Assembly (NCBI GenBank): GCA_017941505.1
Contig: JAGAWH010000101.1
Coordinates: forward strand, 1-7,164
Direction: 5' to 3'
DNA: 7,164 nt
Source of the DNA: Faecalicoccus sp.
GTDB taxonomy: Bacteria; Bacillota_I; Bacilli_A; Erysipelotrichales; Erysipelotrichaceae
In this document: positions 1 to 5,392 of the stretch, one piece after another
Layout of the letters: each line of letters begins with the position of its first letter
How positions within the stretch are numbered: position 1 is the stretch's first letter
Notes under the pieces: model-generated
The model's input: the letters and a program-made list of their open reading frames with translations, nothing else
Told to the model about the DNA's origin: nothing
The model's database searches: none
Made by a program: the position numbers and the translations under genes

Positions 1-237
1 GCCTATGAACCATGGCCATCATATGATGAAGCTAAGTTAGTGGAAACAATGAATACCATCGTTGTACAGGTAAACGGTAAGGTTCGCGGTAAGTTTGAAG
101 CACCGGTAGGAACATCGGATGATGTATTGAAAGAAACAGCGTTAGCCCAGGAAAACGTAGTACGCCAGATTGAAGGTAAAGAAATCAAGAAGGTTATCGT
201 TGTTAAGGGTAAAGTTGTAAACGTAGTTGCCAAATAA
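1..237 (+). CDS. leuS: Leucyl-tRNA synthetase, C-terminal end (5' truncated by window)
   Basis: Only the last 78 codons are present; the frame is open from base 1 and ends at TAA 235-237. The peptide begins AYEPWPSYDEAKLV and continues with VVQVNGKVRGKFE, then KKVIVVKGKVVNVV. These match the C-terminal domain of bacterial class I LeuRS, including the PWP...YD segment and the strand 'VQVNGKVR', which contacts the tRNA elbow. The full enzyme charges tRNA-Leu in the cytoplasm and is normally over 800 residues, so the catalytic, editing and anticodon domains lie upstream of the window. The GTG at 40 is internal and not a real start. The gene is followed after 3 nt by a HAD phosphatase gene in the same direction, suggesting one transcript. 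Identification is by recalled family similarity and is strong for so short a piece. Confidence 0.93.
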   Translation, partial: AYEPWPSYDEAKLVETMNTIVVQVNGKVRGKFEAPVGTSDDVLKETALAQENVVRQIEGKEIKKVIVVKGKVVNVVAK

Positions 238-240
238 ATT

Positions 241-909
241 ATGAACTTTAAAGCAGTCATTTTTGACTTTAACGGAACACTTTTCTTCGATAACGATAAG
301 CATGTTCTGGCATGGGGAAAGATTTCTCAAATATTAAGAGGTCATGATGTCACCCTGGATGAGCTTATGAATAAGATCAACGGTGTTCCCAATAAAGAGG
401 TTGTCAATTATTTTCTTGATGGGAAAGCTTCTGCAGGGCAGATGGAAAAATACAGCTATCTAAAGGAAGAATACTATCGTGATTTCTGTCGCAAAGATAC
501 CGACAGCTTTCATCTTGTATATGGTGCTGTAGAATTCTTTGATTATTTAAAGAATAAAGATATTCCGTTTACCATTGCGAGTGCTTCCATTAAGCCTAAT
601 ATCGATTTCTTTGTGGAAAGTTTTGATCTGGATAACTGGATGAATCCGGAAGATATCGTTTATGATGATGGGACTTTTTCCAGTAAGGTAAAGATGTTTG
701 AAAAGGCATCAGAGATTCTGGATACACCAATGAAAGATATTCTGGTGATCGAGGATTCCTACAGTGGAGTACAGAGTGCTTTAAAAGCAGGATGTGACAA
801 AATCATCATTATCGACTCGGCAGATCAAAGCAAACGCTTTTCTTCCATACCGGAAGTAAAGTATATTCTGGATGATTTTACAGAGATTATCCCTGCCATA
901 GAAAAGTAA
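241..909 (+). CDS. HAD-superfamily phosphatase (subfamily IA, beta-phosphoglucomutase-like)
   Basis: This 222-residue cytoplasmic protein has the standard HAD order. Motif I is FDFNGTL (residues 8-14) with nucleophile Asp9. A helical cap follows (about 17-85). Motif II lies at TIAS (111-114), motif III is probably Lys149 or Lys151, and motif IV is IEDSYSG (170-176) with Glu171/Asp172 for Mg2+. Such proteins hydrolyse small phosphate esters or act as phosphomutases; the substrate cannot be read here. The second motif I acidic residue, usually the Asp general acid/base of DxD, is Asn11, which is unusual and should affect catalysis. The start lies directly before the first beta strand, as expected. 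The gene begins 3 nt after the leuS stop and no convincing Shine-Dalgarno is visible, so translational coupling to leuS is likely. A terminator follows immediately. Confidence 0.88.
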   Translation: MNFKAVIFDFNGTLFFDNDKHVLAWGKISQILRGHDVTLDELMNKINGVPNKEVVNYFLDGKASAGQMEKYSYLKEEYYRDFCRKDTDSFHLVYGAVEFFDYLKNKDIPFTIASASIKPNIDFFVESFDLDNWMNPEDIVYDDGTFSSKVKMFEKASEILDTPMKDILVIEDSYSGVQSALKAGCDKIIIIDSADQSKRFSSIPEVKYILDDFTEIIPAIEK

Positions 910-912
910 TAC

Positions 913-941
913 AGGTTTCGGTTTTAACCGAGACCTTTTTT
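913..941 (+). terminator. Rho-independent terminator of leuS-HAD unit
   Basis: The arms GGTTTCGG (914-921) and CCGAGACC (928-935) pair, with one G-U, around a TTTTAA loop, and are followed by six T (936-941). The hairpin begins four bases after the HAD stop codon. The outer TAATACA (907-913) and TGTATTA (941-947) could also pair. Confidence 0.88.
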
Positions 942-975
942 GTATTAGAATGAAATAAACAAGGAAAGCACAAGT

Positions 976-1674
976 ATGAGATTAGTAATAAATGGGGATG
1001 ACTTTGGATTAACCAAAGGTGTTACATATGGGATTTTAGAAGCATATGAAAAAGGTATCCTTACTTCAACAACGGCGCTAGTCAATCAACCGTTTTTTAT
1101 GGAAGCAATGAATTTGGCACAAAATTATCCAAGTCTTGGAGTAGGGGTACATTTAAATGTAACCGTTGGAAAACCGCTGACCGATGCTGATAGTTTAACA
1201 GATCCAAATACCGGAATGTTTTATAGAAAACCGGAAATCGTTTTCTCACATGAAGTTGATTATGATGAAATCTATAAAGAATGGAAATGTCAAATTGATA
1301 CTTTTATCAAGTTGACAAACAGATATCCCGATCACTTGGATTCCCATCATTTTTCCAGTGATTATAATGATCAAACTAAAGAGATTTTAAAACAGTTATG
1401 TAAGGAATATGATGTACCGGCAAGATTAGATGGAACCTATTATTTTTCCAGAGATTTTTATAATGATACAGTATCTGCAGAAACACTGATGGAGATCATC
1501 GAAACAAATTTAAACCGCAATATGGAAATTATGGTGCATCCCGGATGGTGTGATTTAGAATTATATCATAAATCAAGTTACTCCTTTAAAAGGGTAGAAG
1601 AGCTTGATATTTTATGCAGCAAACAAATGAAGGACTTTATTAAAAATCATAATATTGAATTAGTGCATTACTAG
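976..1674 (+). CDS. YdjC/ChbG-family carbohydrate deacetylase
   Basis: The 232-residue protein starts MRLVINGDDFG, the signature of the YdjC/ChbG family. These are Mg2+-dependent enzymes that remove N-acetyl groups from sugars such as chitooligosaccharides. Candidate catalytic and metal residues are Asp8/Asp9 (GDDFG), His59 (GVHLN), His124 within LDSHHF (121-126), and His188 in the C-terminal MVHPG motif. The length is close to the family norm of about 230-290, on the short side. An AAGGAAA ribosome site (961-967) precedes ATG 976 at suitable distance. It is the first gene of a two-gene unit with the MBL-fold hydrolase 17 nt downstream. Its promoter is uncertain; the best -10 candidate is TAGAAT at 946-951 with a poor -35. 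No signal peptide is seen, so a cytoplasmic enzyme acting on imported sugars is likely. The exact substrate is unknown. Confidence 0.9.
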   Translation: MRLVINGDDFGLTKGVTYGILEAYEKGILTSTTALVNQPFFMEAMNLAQNYPSLGVGVHLNVTVGKPLTDADSLTDPNTGMFYRKPEIVFSHEVDYDEIYKEWKCQIDTFIKLTNRYPDHLDSHHFSSDYNDQTKEILKQLCKEYDVPARLDGTYYFSRDFYNDTVSAETLMEIIETNLNRNMEIMVHPGWCDLELYHKSSYSFKRVEELDILCSKQMKDFIKNHNIELVHY

Positions 1675-1691
1675 AAAGGAAGGTACATATT

Positions 1692-2303
1692 ATGAAACTT
1701 ACTTGGGAAGGACATTCCTGCTTCAAAGTAGAGACAAATGAAGGAAGTGTTGTCTTTGATCCATATCAAAACGGCAGTGTTCCGGGTCTTGCGGATTTAG
1801 ACTTAAATGCAGATTTAGTGCTATGTTCTCATGAGCATGGGGACCATAATGCCAGAGAGAAAGTTCATTTAACCGGCAATGAACCGACATTTAAAGTGAG
1901 TGTATTGGATTGTTTCCATGATGAAGTAAAAGGAGCTAAAAGAGGAAAGAATAAGATTTACTGTATTGAAGCAGAGGGCATGAAAATTGTTCATATGGGA
2001 GATTTAGGTCATGAATTAGAAGATGTATCCATGATCAAAAACTGTGATGTATGTATGATTCCGATTGGCGGCTTCTATACTATTGATGCAGCTACTGCCA
2101 AAAAGATTTTAGATCAGATAGAACCAAGAATTATTGTTCCGATGCATTATAAATCTGAAAAATTTGGTTTTGATGTGATCGGAACACTGGATTCCTTTAC
2201 GAAGTACTACAATAATGTAGAAGTTTATAATTCTTCTTCTGCCGATATCACAAAGGATACCAAGGCTCAGGTTATGGTTCTAACCCCTGAAAAAATTGCT
2301 TGA
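1692..2303 (+). CDS. Metallo-beta-lactamase-fold hydrolase, UlaG-like
   Basis: The 203-residue protein carries the MBL metal signature HEHGDH (residues 47-52: His47, His49, Asp51, His52). Further candidate ligands are His76 (CFHDE), Asp104 within HMGDLGH (101-107), and His152 (PMHYK). The N-terminal LTWEGHSCFKVE and the IIVPMHYK strand are typical of the compact UlaG-like/UPF0173 'L-ascorbate-6-P lactonase-like' branch. E. coli UlaG itself is far longer, so the name gives fold, not substrate. Such proteins bind two metal ions and hydrolyse lactones, esters or phosphoesters in the cytoplasm. A strong GAAAGGAAGG site (1674-1683) precedes the ATG. It is probably cotranscribed with the upstream deacetylase; a sugar-related role is an inference from that pairing. 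Its TGA stop overlaps the -35 of the proposed tyrS promoter, and no separate terminator is seen before the T-box. Confidence 0.87.
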   Translation: MKLTWEGHSCFKVETNEGSVVFDPYQNGSVPGLADLDLNADLVLCSHEHGDHNAREKVHLTGNEPTFKVSVLDCFHDEVKGAKRGKNKIYCIEAEGMKIVHMGDLGHELEDVSMIKNCDVCMIPIGGFYTIDAATAKKILDQIEPRIIVPMHYKSEKFGFDVIGTLDSFTKYYNNVEVYNSSSADITKDTKAQVMVLTPEKIA

Positions 2304-2328
2304 TTTTTATATATTGAATTAGTATTAT
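2300..2328 (+). promoter_or_regulatory. Probable tyrS / T-box promoter
   Basis: TTGATT (2300-2305) and TATTAT (2323-2328) are separated by 17 bp. The predicted start is near 2335, just at the 5' end of the T-box leader fold. The -35 overlaps the stop codon of the MBL gene. Read by eye; no transcription start data. Confidence 0.5.
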
Positions 2329-2335
2329 TTATTCA

Positions 2336-2539
2336 GCGCTGTGAAAAGACAGAGTACATAATGGATGCCTTTAAGAGAGAAGCCGGGTGGTGCAAGGCTT
2401 TGGGATAAGTTATGGAATACACCTTGGAGCTTCTGTATAGACGTATACCTGCGTTAAAGGTTTGAGTGCATGTTTATATGTTAGACATGAAGTAAGGTGG
2501 TACCGCGTATTTTACGTCCTTATATAGGACGTTTTTTTT
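2336..2539 (+). promoter_or_regulatory. T-box riboswitch, tyrosine-specific leader of tyrS
   Basis: This leader senses uncharged tRNA-Tyr and controls transcription into tyrS. The T-box core AAGGTGGTACCGCG lies at 2494-2507, with the TGGT bulge at 2498-2501. Its last base U would pair with the A discriminator of tRNA-Tyr. In stem I, AGTA (2353-2356) forms the S-turn side of the specifier loop. It faces GAA followed by TAC (2418-2420), the Tyr codon, and the loop is closed above by CATAA (2357-2361) pairing with TTATG (2410-2414). AAGCC (2380-2384) and GGCTT (2396-2400) form the apical hairpin. GTATA (2435-2439) and TATAC (2444-2448) form the next stem. TAAGG (2493-2497) can pair with CCTTA (2518-2522) as antiterminator, which competes with the terminator arm. 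This is the classical transcription-attenuation type. Confidence 0.95.
2514..2539 (+). terminator. T-box regulated terminator
   Basis: ACGTCCT (2514-2520) and AGGACGT (2526-2532) form a perfect 7-bp stem with loop TATAT, followed by T up to 2539. The 5' arm overlaps the CCTTA needed by the antiterminator, so the two folds exclude each other: charged tRNA-Tyr favours termination. Confidence 0.93.
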
Positions 2540-2554
2540 ATGGAGGAGAAGGAA

Positions 2555-3787
2555 ATGGAATTATTTGATGAACTGAAATGGCGTGGCTTAATTAACGATG
2601 TTACAAGCCCGGAAGTAGAAGATGTAATCAATAACCAGCAGATTACTTTCTACATTGGAACTGACCCGACAGCTGACAGCTTACATATCGGTCATTATTC
2701 ATCTTTATTGATGGCAAAGCGTTTGGAAAAACACGGTCATCATCCTTTGATGTTGGTAGGTGGAGCAACCGGATTTATCGGTGATCCAAAGGCAACCGGT
2801 GAAAGAAGCATGTTGACAGCTGAAACATTAAAGAAAAACTTTGATGGAATTTATGCACAGATTCAGAAGATCTGGGGCTTTGAAATGGTTAACAACTTAG
2901 ACTGGACCAAGGATATGAGCGTTATTGATTTTTTACGTGACTACGGTAAATTCTTTAATGTTAACTATATGTTGAATAAGGAAACCGTTCAAAAGCGTTT
3001 GGAATCCGGTATCAGCTATACTGAATTCTCATACATGATCTTACAGTCTTTAGACTTCTTAGAATTATATCGTACAAAGAACTGTGTCATGCAGATCGGC
3101 GGTCAGGACCAGTGGGGAAATATCACTTCCGGTCTGGAATTAATTCGTAAAAAGTGCGGAGCTGATGTGAAGTGTTATGGCTTAACTATGCCGCTTATCA
3201 CAAAGGCAGACGGTACTAAGTTTGGTAAGAGTGAATCCGGAACTGTTTGGTTGTCAGCAGAAAAGACAAGTCCGTATGAATTGTACCAGTTCTTGTTCAA
3301 TACCGAAGATGCAAAGGTTATTGAATATCTTAAGAAGCTTACTTTCTTAACTAAGGAAGAAATTGAAGCATTAGAAGTATCTTTGAAGGAAGAACCGCAT
3401 TTACGTAAAGCACAGCGTGCTCTAGCTGAGGAAGTTGTAAAGGATTTACACGGGGAAGAGGGACTCGATTCCGCTTTAACAATCACCAACGCCTTATTCC
3501 GTGGTAAGATTCAGGATCTTTCTGATAGCCAGAAACGCGATGCCATCAAGAATATGGAAAAGAGAAGCTGTGAAGCAGGTATTAAATTAGAAGATGTATT
3601 AGTAAATACAAAGATTGCATCAAGTAAGCGTGAAGCTCGTGAATGGATCAAGGGTAATTCCATTATGTTGAATGGAGTTAAGGTTACTGATCCAAACATG
3701 ATCATTGACTTAAGCAATGCCTGTGTAGATAATTTCTCTATCTTTAGAAGAGGTAAGAAGAATTACTACTGTGTAGAATTAGCTTAA
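2555..3787 (+). CDS. tyrS: Tyrosyl-tRNA synthetase
   Basis: The 410-residue class I synthetase attaches tyrosine to tRNA-Tyr in the cytoplasm, normally as a dimer. Visible motifs: YIGTDPTADSLHIGH (33-47) with the HIGH signature at 44-47; Tyr160/Gln164/Asp167 in the tyrosine pocket with the same spacing as Bacillus TyrRS Tyr169/Gln173/Asp176; GGQDQWGNI (182-190); KFGKS (222-226), the KMSKS loop; and a C-terminal S4-type RNA-binding domain from about 345. Length matches the family (about 410-420). The start chosen is ATG 2555, giving MELFDELKWRGL. GGAGGA (2542-2547) sits 7 nt before it. The in-frame ATG at 2540 directly abuts the terminator T-tract, has no ribosome site, and would add five charged residues absent from homologues as I recall them. 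Expression is controlled by the upstream T-box. Confidence 0.97.
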   Translation: MELFDELKWRGLINDVTSPEVEDVINNQQITFYIGTDPTADSLHIGHYSSLLMAKRLEKHGHHPLMLVGGATGFIGDPKATGERSMLTAETLKKNFDGIYAQIQKIWGFEMVNNLDWTKDMSVIDFLRDYGKFFNVNYMLNKETVQKRLESGISYTEFSYMILQSLDFLELYRTKNCVMQIGGQDQWGNITSGLELIRKKCGADVKCYGLTMPLITKADGTKFGKSESGTVWLSAEKTSPYELYQFLFNTEDAKVIEYLKKLTFLTKEEIEALEVSLKEEPHLRKAQRALAEEVVKDLHGEEGLDSALTITNALFRGKIQDLSDSQKRDAIKNMEKRSCEAGIKLEDVLVNTKIASSKREAREWIKGNSIMLNGVKVTDPNMIIDLSNACVDNFSIFRRGKKNYYCVELA

Positions 3788-3812
3788 TAATTAGTTATAG
3801 AATAAAATAATT

Positions 3813-3861
3813 AACACCTTTTGACTTTATTTTAGAAATTTTAGTCAAAAGGTGTTTTTTT
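3813..3861 (+). terminator. Rho-independent terminator after tyrS
   Basis: AACACCTTTTGACT (3813-3826) pairs perfectly over 14 bp with AGTCAAAAGGTGTT (3843-3856). The loop is 16 nt and T runs on to 3861. On the minus strand the stem is followed by an AT-rich tail, so it may also stop leftward transcripts coming from the element to its right. Confidence 0.93.
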
Positions 3862-3907
3862 GCGTATAACATATTAGAAGGGCAGAGGTTGAGAGTAAAA
3901 AAAATGT

Positions 3908-3928
3908 CGTAGAGTGTCCCAATCTACG
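3908..3928 (+). repeat. Left 21-bp inverted repeat (candidate recombination site)
   Basis: CGTAGA (3908-3913), spacer GTGTCCCAA (3914-3922) and TCTACG (3923-3928). The arms are perfect inverted copies of each other. The whole 21 bp recurs exactly, as reverse complement, at 5245-5265. Identity stops sharply at both edges. The arm-spacer-arm form resembles a tyrosine-recombinase core site, with the asymmetric spacer setting direction. Confidence 0.9.
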
Positions 3929-3952
3929 ATTGTATTGAATATTGTCGTTTGA

Positions 3953-3981
3953 ATTGTATCTTACATATCAAATTTTGTAAA
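3953..3981 (-). promoter_or_regulatory. Outward-facing promoter just inside the left repeat
   Basis: On the minus strand TTTACA (3981-3976) is followed after 17 bp by TACAAT (3958-3953); each hexamer differs from consensus by one base. Transcription would start near 3946, cross the left repeat and run toward the tyrS terminator, where no minus-strand gene lies. If the segment were inverted it would read across the right repeat into the vWA gene. Confidence 0.5.
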
Positions 3982-4003
3982 CTTCATGACTAAGAATTAC
4001 AAT
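3975..4003 (+). promoter_or_regulatory. Probable integrase promoter
   Basis: TTGTAA (3975-3980), 17 bp, then TACAAT (3998-4003), with a start expected near 4010, about 47 nt before the integrase ATG. Its -35 overlaps the -35 of the minus-strand promoter almost completely, so the two divergent promoters should compete for polymerase. Confidence 0.45.
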
Positions 4004-4011
4004 ACTATTTT

Positions 4012-4045
4012 TTCAAAAGATATTCGAAAAGGATTCCCGGAAAAG
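4012..4045 (+). repeat. Three TTC...AAAAG repeats at 11-bp period upstream of integrase
   Basis: TTCAAAAG (4012-4019), TTCGAAAAG (4023-4031) and TTCCCGGAAAAG (4034-4045) begin exactly 11 bp apart, placing them on the same helix face. They lie between the proposed integrase promoter and its ribosome site and could bind the integrase or a repressor. The third copy runs into the GAGGTG ribosome site. Confidence 0.4.
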
Positions 4046-4056
4046 AGGTGATCAAC

Positions 4057-5178
4057 ATGCCTAAAAAGGGTAAAAATATTTATCTCAGAAAAGATGGAAG
4101 ATGGGAAGGAAGATATATTAAAGAACGAATCAACGGTAAAACAAAATATGGATATATATTTGGAAAAAGCTATGAAGAAGTAGAAATAAAATTAGATAAT
4201 ATTTCTGCCTTTGCGAATATTGCTGGTCTATCGGAAGCTTATTTATTTGTTGATTTAGCTAATAGTTACCTATCTTTCAACTCAGTACAATTGAAACCTT
4301 CAAGTATCGCAAAATACACAAATATGTTGAACACCTATTTAATCCCTAGATTTGGAAATTTGTCTGTCACAGATATTACACGTGCACATGTTTTACAGAT
4401 GTCACAAGATTTACTCGTATCAGGAGGAAGTAAATCAAAGGGATTATCTCCAAAAACGGTAAATAGTATCTTATCTCTTTTAAAGAATATCTTTGACTTT
4501 GGATATCGTGAAAAAGAATTACAAGTTCCGGATATACGTAATATTTCTGTGAAACAGCCACAAAAACCATTACGTATTCTTAGTAAATTAGAGCAGCAGA
4601 GACTAAACCAATATCTTACTAACAATGTTTCACCATGTAATCTAGGGATTCTTGTATGCATGTATACAGGTCTAAGAATTGGAGAGCTTTGTGCATTAAA
4701 ATGGGGAGACATTCATTTATCAGAGAAATATATTTATGTGCATCAAACAATGCAGCGTATTCAAATTATGGATAAATCAGACTACAGCACTACTATCATT
4801 ATTCAATCACCGAAAAGTGACTGTTCCATCCGAATCATTCCATTGCCGGAAGAGCTGGTAAACATATTGATAAATGAAAAGAAAGAGGATAGCGCATTTC
4901 TGCTGACAGGGTTGGATACGAAATTTATGGAACCAAGACGATTGGAATATCGTTTTAAAAAAATCATAAGTGAATGTGAAATAGAAAATGTGAATTTTCA
5001 CGCCCTAAGACATACCTTTGCGACACGCTGCGTAGAGCTTGGATTCGATATTAAAAGTCTAAGTGAAATTCTGGGACACGCTAATGTAAATATCACATTA
5101 AATCGATATGTACATCCATCTATGGAACTAAAAAAGGAAAACATGGATAAGCTAAGTCAACTTTTGACTACAAAATAA
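4057..5178 (+). CDS. Tyrosine recombinase / phage-type integrase
   Basis: The 373-residue protein has three expected parts. A short basic N-terminal segment (about 5-50, KKGKNIYLRKDGRWEGRYIK) is typical of arm-type DNA-binding regions in Firmicute integrases. A helical core-binding domain spans about 64-155. The catalytic domain spans about 170-365. All active-site residues are visible: Arg207 (TGLRIGEL), Lys253 (SPKS), His315 and Arg318 (HALRHT), His341 (LGHAN) and nucleophile Tyr351 (NRYVH). It should therefore cut and rejoin DNA through a 3'-phosphotyrosine. Start ATG 4057 is preferred because GAGGTG (4045-4050) precedes it by 6 nt; GTG 4048 lies within that site. The gene is intact, has its own terminator, and is enclosed by 21-bp inverted repeats, which are its likely DNA sites. 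No excisionase, relaxase or phage gene accompanies it. Confidence 0.95.
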   Translation: MPKKGKNIYLRKDGRWEGRYIKERINGKTKYGYIFGKSYEEVEIKLDNISAFANIAGLSEAYLFVDLANSYLSFNSVQLKPSSIAKYTNMLNTYLIPRFGNLSVTDITRAHVLQMSQDLLVSGGSKSKGLSPKTVNSILSLLKNIFDFGYREKELQVPDIRNISVKQPQKPLRILSKLEQQRLNQYLTNNVSPCNLGILVCMYTGLRIGELCALKWGDIHLSEKYIYVHQTMQRIQIMDKSDYSTTIIIQSPKSDCSIRIIPLPEELVNILINEKKEDSAFLLTGLDTKFMEPRRLEYRFKKIISECEIENVNFHALRHTFATRCVELGFDIKSLSEILGHANVNITLNRYVHPSMELKKENMDKLSQLLTTK

Positions 5179-5180
5179 GC

Positions 5181-5208
5181 CGTCATTTCAACCGTCAAAA
5201 AAGCGTCA
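5181..5208 (+). repeat. Three CGTCA repeats spaced 11-12 bp
   Basis: CGTCA occurs at 5181-5185, 5193-5197 and 5204-5208, directly after the integrase stop and before the right repeat. The spacing of about one helical turn suggests possible protein-binding sites. The third copy lies partly in the terminator stem, so chance cannot be excluded. Confidence 0.35.
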
Positions 5209-5244
5209 AGCACACTTTAAATACAGTGTAATCGACGCTTTTTT
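5197..5244 (+). terminator. Integrase terminator abutting the right inverted repeat
   Basis: AAAAAAGCGTC (5197-5207) pairs over 11 bp with GACGCTTTTTT (5234-5244), and an inner stem ACACT (5212-5216)/AGTGT (5225-5229) closes the apex. The final T touches the first base of the right repeat. It should stop integrase transcripts before the vWA gene. The A-run on the other side gives it a T-tail on the minus strand too. Confidence 0.87.
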
Positions 5245-5265
5245 CGTAGATTGGGACACTCTACG
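5245..5265 (-). repeat. Right 21-bp inverted repeat (candidate recombination site)
   Basis: This is the exact reverse complement of 3908-3928: CGTAGA (5245-5250), TTGGGACAC (5251-5259), TCTACG (5260-5265). Outside it, the sequence shows no further similarity to the left flank. The segment TTGGGACA reading outward is loosely like a -35 element, but I see no well-spaced -10 for it. Confidence 0.9.
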
Positions 5266-5318
5266 GATAATATGTATGGTAATCGGTTTCTATGACACAT
5301 CACTGGTATTGAAAATAT

Positions 5319-5324
5319 TATAAT
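5319..5324 (+). promoter_or_regulatory. Possible basal -10 element for the vWA gene
   Basis: A perfect TATAAT lies 68 nt before the vWA start codon, but no good -35 is found at 16-18 bp upstream and there is no TGn extension. It may give weak transcription independent of the neighbouring segment. The rest of 5266-5392 is AT-rich and shows no gene or terminator. Confidence 0.3.
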
Positions 5325-5392
5325 GTTGTTTGTTTACGATTTCTATGGATATGTAAAATGATTACTAGATTAAGCGTTGGGAGGCAAAATAC

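Larger units (their letters stand above)
3908..5265. other. Inverted-repeat-bounded integrase segment; candidate self-inverting DNA segment
   Basis: A 1,358-bp unit is delimited by two perfect 21-bp repeats in inverted orientation (3908-3928 and 5245-5265). Inside, in order, are short imperfect repeats, a divergent promoter pair, three 11-bp-phased TTC...AAAAG repeats, a complete tyrosine-recombinase gene, three CGTCA repeats, and a terminator touching the right repeat. The immediate outer flanks (AAAATGT and GATAATA) do not match, so there is no target duplication of transposon type. The repeats are inverted, so recombination between them would flip the segment and not excise it. Known parallel in layout: the Salmonella Hin segment, which uses a serine recombinase. 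Whether this flips, or is a mobile element whose ends happen to be inverted, cannot be decided here. Confidence 0.6.

Noticed and set aside
3175..3489. Minus-strand open frame inside tyrS
   Set aside because: It overlaps conserved TyrRS codons, including the KFGKS loop, and its Ser-rich product looks like a reading-frame shadow.
4335..4712. Long minus-strand open frame (about 125 codons) inside the integrase gene
   Set aside because: The plus-strand frame has a complete set of integrase catalytic residues; the opposite frame has no ribosome site or recognisable domain.
3818..5169. Direct repeat CTTTTGACT at 3818-3826 and 5161-5169 as possible attL/attR
   Set aside because: Only nine bases; one copy is in the tyrS terminator stem and the other is inside integrase codons, and the pair does not enclose the right inverted repeat.
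3901..5272. Target-site duplication outside the inverted repeats, as for a DDE transposon
   Set aside because: Flanks AAAATGT (left) and GATAATA (right) do not match, and the enzyme is a tyrosine recombinase, which does not create such duplications.
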